From contig CAJLNC010000030.1 of NCBI GenBank assembly GCA_905207905.1, positions 1 through 27,175 on the forward strand: 27,175 bases of DNA, in the 5' to 3' direction. Position 1 is the first letter of the stretch; each line of letters opens with the position of its first letter. This document shows positions 24,166 to 27,175 of the stretch, in pieces. The DNA is from an uncultured Lachnospiraceae bacterium. Lineage in GTDB: Bacteria > Bacillota_A > Clostridia > Lachnospirales > Lachnospiraceae. The notes under the pieces were generated by a model. It had not been told where the DNA came from, did no database searches, and worked only from the letters and a program-made list of their open reading frames with translations. Position numbers and translations under genes: made by a program.

Positions 24166-24228
24166 ATAATAGTTTTCCCGAAGTCAGTGTACAAGGAGAT
24201 ACGGAAACTTTTGTTTCGATTGTTTCGT
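24166..24228 (-). promoter_or_regulatory. Promoter of the second DeoR gene with tandem operator boxes
   Basis: On the minus strand, TTGTAC (24194-24189), 17-bp spacer and TATTAT (24171-24166). Upstream of the -35 box lie back-to-back 9-mers TTGTTTCGA (24211-24219) and TTGTTTCGT (24220-24228), with an inverted GGAAAC at 24203-24208. This clustered arrangement fits DeoR-family operators. Confidence 0.65.
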
Positions 24229-24275
24229 GCACCTGTCTTCCGATATATGGCGGAGTGAGGAGTACCCGCAAATGA

Positions 24276-24926
24276 TCAGTTGTTTTTCTCAATCTTAACC
24301 AGGCGGCTGGTGCCCAGGCGGGATGCACCGAGGCGGATGAAGTTTTCACCGTCATCAAAAGAGGAGATGCCGCCGGCAGCTTTAATTTTCACATGAGGGC
24401 CGACATGGCTGGCAAAGAGCTGAACATCTTCGAAAGTAGCCCCGCTGGTGGAGAAGCCAGTGGAAGTTTTAATATAATCAGCGCCGGCTTTGGTGACCAG
24501 TTCGCACATCTTTATTTTTTCTTCCTCGGTCAAAAGACAAGTTTCGATAATAACCTTTAAGATTTTATCACCGCAGGCTTTTTTCAGCTCTGTGATCTCG
24601 TTTAACACATAATCATAGTTTTTCTCTTTCAAGGCACCGATATTGATGACCATATCAATTTCATCAGCGCCATTCGCCAGGGCGTCTTTGGTTTCAAAAA
24701 TTTTGGAAGCGGTGGTGTGATTTCCGTTGGGGAAACCGATGACGGTGCAAACTGCCATTCTATCTCCCAGATATTCTTTTGCCTGTTTTACAAAGCAGGG
24801 AGGAATGCATACGGAAGCAGTCTTATAGGTGAGCGCGTCATCGCACAGAGCTTTGATCTGCTCCCAAGTAGAGGTCTGTGCTAATAAGGTGTGATCTACT
24901 TTTGATAAAATTTCTGCATGAGTCAT
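24276..24926 (-). CDS. deoC: Deoxyribose-phosphate aldolase (DERA)
   Basis: A 216-residue class I aldolase; ATG 24926 is chosen because AAAGGATGG is spaced correctly for it rather than for the ATG at 24938. Catalytic residues are present: Asp91 in [12 protein letters not shown], the Schiff-base Lys153 in YIKTSTGFS, and the relay Lys182 in [10 protein letters not shown]. The known reaction converts 2-deoxyribose 5-phosphate into glyceraldehyde 3-phosphate and acetaldehyde. Here the gene is not with nucleoside phosphorylase genes. Instead it diverges from transketolase and FGGY kinase genes and is followed by a DeoR regulator. That context suggests sugar catabolism rather than nucleoside salvage, and a related aldol substrate is possible. 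Its promoter matches the sigma-A consensus exactly. Confidence 0.95.
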   Translation of the reverse strand: MTHAEILSKVDHTLLAQTSTWEQIKALCDDALTYKTASVCIPPCFVKQAKEYLGDRMAVCTVIGFPNGNHTTASKIFETKDALANGADEIDMVINIGALKEKNYDYVLNEITELKKACGDKILKVIIETCLLTEEEKIKMCELVTKAGADYIKTSTGFSTSGATFEDVQLFASHVGPHVKIKAAGGISSFDDGENFIRLGASRLGTSRLVKIEKNN

Positions 24927-25015
24927 GATGAATACCATCCTTTCTAAATAAATATAAAAACAATTATAAAAGGGAATCCCGGAGATTTGTAAACAGAATA
25001 GGATTTCTTAACTAG

Positions 25016-25081
25016 ATTATAAAGTAGATCCGGAAATATGTCAATAAAATGTGATTGAAAATAAGAGAAAATGATTGAAAA
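25016..25081 (-). promoter_or_regulatory. Consensus deoC promoter with upstream direct repeats
   Basis: On the minus strand, TTGACA (25044-25039), 17-bp spacer and TATAAT (25021-25016): a perfect sigma-A promoter. TGATTGAAAA occurs at 25052-25061 and 25072-25081, spaced 20 bp apart (about two helical turns) just upstream of the -35 box, a likely regulator site. Confidence 0.8.
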
Positions 25082-25110
25082 AGATGTAATGTATGAAAAA
25101 TAAATAGTAG

Positions 25111-25139
25111 TTGCAAAAGAAAGGTGGTTATGATAGGAT
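25111..25139 (+). promoter_or_regulatory. Possible promoter of the transketolase operon
   Basis: TTGCAA (25111-25116), 17-bp spacer, TAGGAT (25134-25139), about 135 bp before ATG 25274. The match is only moderate. Apart from this and the deoC promoter elements, the 24927-25273 divergent gap is AT-rich and holds no gene. Confidence 0.3.
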
Positions 25140-25273
25140 GTAATTGTGATAGATATAGGGATAACAATCAAAAAAAATCAAAATAGAACATCTTGAAAAA
25201 GTAGATGACAAGGAACGTTTCAACAATGTGTGTGTAATAGCTTTTCAATACAAAACAGAGATGAGGTGGCAAA

Positions 25274-26116
25274 ATGGGTTTTGATCAGAAAGAAGCGGAT
25301 CGCCTGGCAGTGCAGATACGAAAGAATATACTTCGGGCGATTGCATCAAAGGGAAGCGGCCATGTGGGAGGCTCACTGTCTATTGCAGATGCTTTGGCGG
25401 TACTGTACAGCGGAGAGATGAACATTGATCCTTCACAGCCTAAGAAAGAGGACAGAGATTTTATTGTGCTGTCTAAGGGACATTGCGGTCCCGCTATGTA
25501 TGCAGCGCTGGCAGCCAGAGGATATTTTCCAGAGGAAGTACTTGAAACTTTGAATCAAAATAACACAATTCTTCCCAGCCATACAGACAGAAATAAGACT
25601 CCAGGGGTTGATATGACAACCGGTTCATTGGGGCAGGGAGCATCATTGGCAGCAGGAGCAGCGTTTGCGGATCAATTGGATCAGAAGAAGAATTATACGT
25701 ATTTGATTTTAGGAGACGGTGAGCTGGATGAGGGACAGGTATGGGAAGCAGCCCTGTTTGCTGCTCACAATAAGCTGATCAATCTGATTACGTTGATTGA
25801 TGTCAATGGAAAACAGTTGGATGGAACTACAGACCAGATATGCAGTCTTGGCAGTATTGAGAAAAAGTTTGAGGCCTTTGGCTTCCACGTGGTTTCTGTG
25901 GAGGATGGAAATGATACGGAGCAAATTTATCAGGCAATCAGAGAGGCAAAACAGGAGAAGGAGAAACCTTCGGTCATTGTCCTTCATACTGTAAAGGGCG
26001 CAGGGGTGAAATTTTATGCGGAGATGGCGAACTGTCATTCCACAACAGTGAAGAAAGAAGATCTGGAAGGATTTTATCGGGAATTGGACAGGCAGTTAGA
26101 GGAAAGGCAGGGGTAG
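25274..26116 (+). CDS. Transketolase, N-terminal (thiamine-diphosphate-binding) subunit
   Basis: A 280-residue half-transketolase preceded by GATGAGGTGG. It has GSGHVGGSLS with His30, LSKGHCGPAMYAAL with His70, TTGSLGQGASLAAG, and the thiamine-diphosphate/magnesium motif GDGELDEGQ (147-155) ending at DVNGKQ (Asn178). Split transketolases are common in Bacillota and archaea; the other half follows after 2 bp. The enzyme moves two-carbon ketol units between sugar phosphates. It diverges from deoC and precedes an FGGY kinase gene, so it probably belongs to a dedicated rare-sugar route rather than central metabolism. Confidence 0.94.
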   Translation: MGFDQKEADRLAVQIRKNILRAIASKGSGHVGGSLSIADALAVLYSGEMNIDPSQPKKEDRDFIVLSKGHCGPAMYAALAARGYFPEEVLETLNQNNTILPSHTDRNKTPGVDMTTGSLGQGASLAAGAAFADQLDQKKNYTYLILGDGELDEGQVWEAALFAAHNKLINLITLIDVNGKQLDGTTDQICSLGSIEKKFEAFGFHVVSVEDGNDTEQIYQAIREAKQEKEKPSVIVLHTVKGAGVKFYAEMANCHSTTVKKEDLEGFYRELDRQLEERQG

Positions 26117-26118
26117 TT

Positions 26119-27051
26119 ATGAGCGAGTTAAGACAGATATTTGCGCAGACACTGGCGGAACTGATGCAGGAGAATCGGGATGTGGTGTATCTGGAGGCAG
26201 ATTTGGCAGGAGCGATCGGGACTACAGCTCTTTTTTCACAGTTTCCGGAGCAGGCCTTTGATTTGGGAATTATGGAAGCCAATATGGTGGGAGTAGGAGC
26301 TGGGATGTCTGTGAAAGGGAAAATTCCCTTTATGCATAGTTTTGGAACCTTCGCTTCAAGAAGATGTGCAGATCAGGTGTTTTTGTCTGGCTGCTACAAC
26401 CATGCCAACATTAAGATAGTGGGCTCTGATCCGGGTATCAGCGCTGAAGCCAATGGGGGTACTCATATGCCTTTTGAGGACATTGGAATCTTTCGCTCTT
26501 TTCCCGGTATGACGATCCTGGATGTGGCAGAGACTTACCTTCTAAAAGAGGTACTTCGCCAAATGGCAAAGACAGAGGGAGTGATGTATCTCCGCTTCCC
26601 ACGAAAGGGCAAAAGTAGCTACTACCAGGGAACAGAGCAGTTTACCATCGGAAAAGGCTGTGTTGTAAGAGAAGGAACGGATGCCTCGATCATTGCTTCG
26701 GGTATTGAAGTGGAGGAAGCGTTGAAAGCAGCAGAGCTTCTTGCACAGGAGGGTATTCAGGTCAGAGTGGTGGACATGTTTACGATAAAGCCCCTGGATG
26801 AAACTCTTGTTTTGGATTGCACAGAGATTACGGGTGCAGTAGTGACAGCAGAAAATCATAACAAAATCGGCGGTCTTGGATCTGCAGTTGCGGAGGTTTT
26901 AGCGGAACGGGCATCTGTGCCATTTCAGAGAGTCGGGGTGCCGGATTGCTTCGGAGAAGTAGGTGACAAAAAGTTTTTGGCAGAAAAATTTGGTATCTCT
27001 GCGGAGCATATCGCAGAGGCAGTAAAACAGGTAATCCATAAAAAAAGATAG
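26119..27051 (+). CDS. Transketolase, C-terminal subunit
   Basis: A 310-residue partner of the preceding gene, starting 2 bp after its stop. The pyrimidine-binding domain carries the catalytic glutamate Glu53 in DLGIMEANMVGVGAGM. FMHSFGTFASRRCADQV and GGTHMPFEDIGIFRSFPGM follow as in the family. The C-terminal domain has VVTAENHNKIGGLGSAVAEVLAE, the usual transketolase C-fold. Together the two subunits make a complete enzyme. Tight coupling implies equal expression. Confidence 0.94.
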   Translation: MSELRQIFAQTLAELMQENRDVVYLEADLAGAIGTTALFSQFPEQAFDLGIMEANMVGVGAGMSVKGKIPFMHSFGTFASRRCADQVFLSGCYNHANIKIVGSDPGISAEANGGTHMPFEDIGIFRSFPGMTILDVAETYLLKEVLRQMAKTEGVMYLRFPRKGKSSYYQGTEQFTIGKGCVVREGTDASIIASGIEVEEALKAAELLAQEGIQVRVVDMFTIKPLDETLVLDCTEITGAVVTAENHNKIGGLGSAVAEVLAERASVPFQRVGVPDCFGEVGDKKFLAEKFGISAEHIAEAVKQVIHKKR

Positions 27052-27088
27052 AAGAATAAGCATAGATTTGCTGGAAAGAGGTCCGGAT

Positions 27089-27175
27089 ATGAGCTATTTT
27101 ATGGGAATTGATTTAGGGACTTCCAGTGTCAAGGTACTGATCGCAGATGAAAAAGGAAGGACAAAAGGCATTGGA
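27089..27175 (+). CDS. FGGY-family carbohydrate kinase (xylulokinase-like), 5' part only
   Basis: The first 29 codons of a gene cut by the window end. ATG 27089 follows GAAAGAGG and lies 37 bp after the transketolase stop. The start MGIDLGTSSVKVLIADEKG is the FGGY kinase phosphate-binding loop typical of xylulokinases and related pentulose kinases. In this context it probably makes the ketose phosphate used by the transketolase. The substrate cannot be told from the fragment. Confidence 0.85.
   Translation, partial: MSYFMGIDLGTSSVKVLIADEKGRTKGIG

Overview
The window looks like chromosomal DNA of a gut-type Bacillota, most likely Lachnospiraceae. This rests on inference: strong AGGAGG-type ribosome binding sites, GTG/TTG starts, a Bacillota-style solute-binding protein, sigma-A promoters with 17-bp spacers, and moderate GC. 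I saw no rRNA, tRNA, CRISPR array, transposase or phage gene.

1-8.3 kb, envelope and transport region. An AlkD-like DNA alkylation repair gene is cut short and joined in frame to the cytoplasmic part of a sensor histidine kinase. The kinase then breaks by frameshift before its ATPase domain. Next come a multi-pass GT-C-type membrane glycosyltransferase, a GtrB-like polyprenyl-phosphate glycosyltransferase, and a MacB/FtsX-type ABC exporter (ATPase plus 807-aa permease). A convergent P-loop kinase gene shares a bidirectional hairpin with the exporter.

8.6-19.3 kb, sugar operon on the + strand. A DeoR-family regulator precedes a ribose-type ABC importer (binding protein, tandem ATPase, permease), a ROK sugar kinase, a class II bisphosphate aldolase, a glyoxalase-like VOC protein, a PfkB kinase, a second class II aldolase with its own promoter, and a GatZ/KbaZ subunit. 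The logic is import, phosphorylation to a ketose bisphosphate, then cleavage to triose phosphates, with glyoxalase perhaps handling methylglyoxal. The sugar is not identified. The 9-mer AAACGAAAA lies in both the regulator and importer promoters and is a candidate operator.

19.6-22.3 kb, minus strand. This is the most unusual part: a DhaK-like protein lacking the histidine that binds dihydroxyacetone covalently, followed 19 bp later by a single polypeptide joining a DhaL ATP-binding domain to a 1-phosphofructokinase/tagatose-6-phosphate-kinase domain. I infer a two-step kinase making a sugar bisphosphate for the neighbouring aldolases.

22.4-23.2 kb, minus strand. A small heavy-metal (HMA) protein and an ArsR/SmtB metal sensor sit behind a consensus promoter with an SmtB-type operator, but no metal-efflux ATPase is present.

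23.3-27.2 kb. A second DeoR-family regulator and deoxyribose-phosphate aldolase (minus strand) diverge from a split transketolase and the start of an FGGY sugar kinase (+ strand), which runs off the end. The 9-mer TTGTTTCGT lies upstream of both the second DeoR gene and the DhaK-like gene, linking them as a possible regulon. Two families of intergenic inverted repeats also occur: one at 4.4 and 22.4 kb, another at 16.8 and 19.5 kb.
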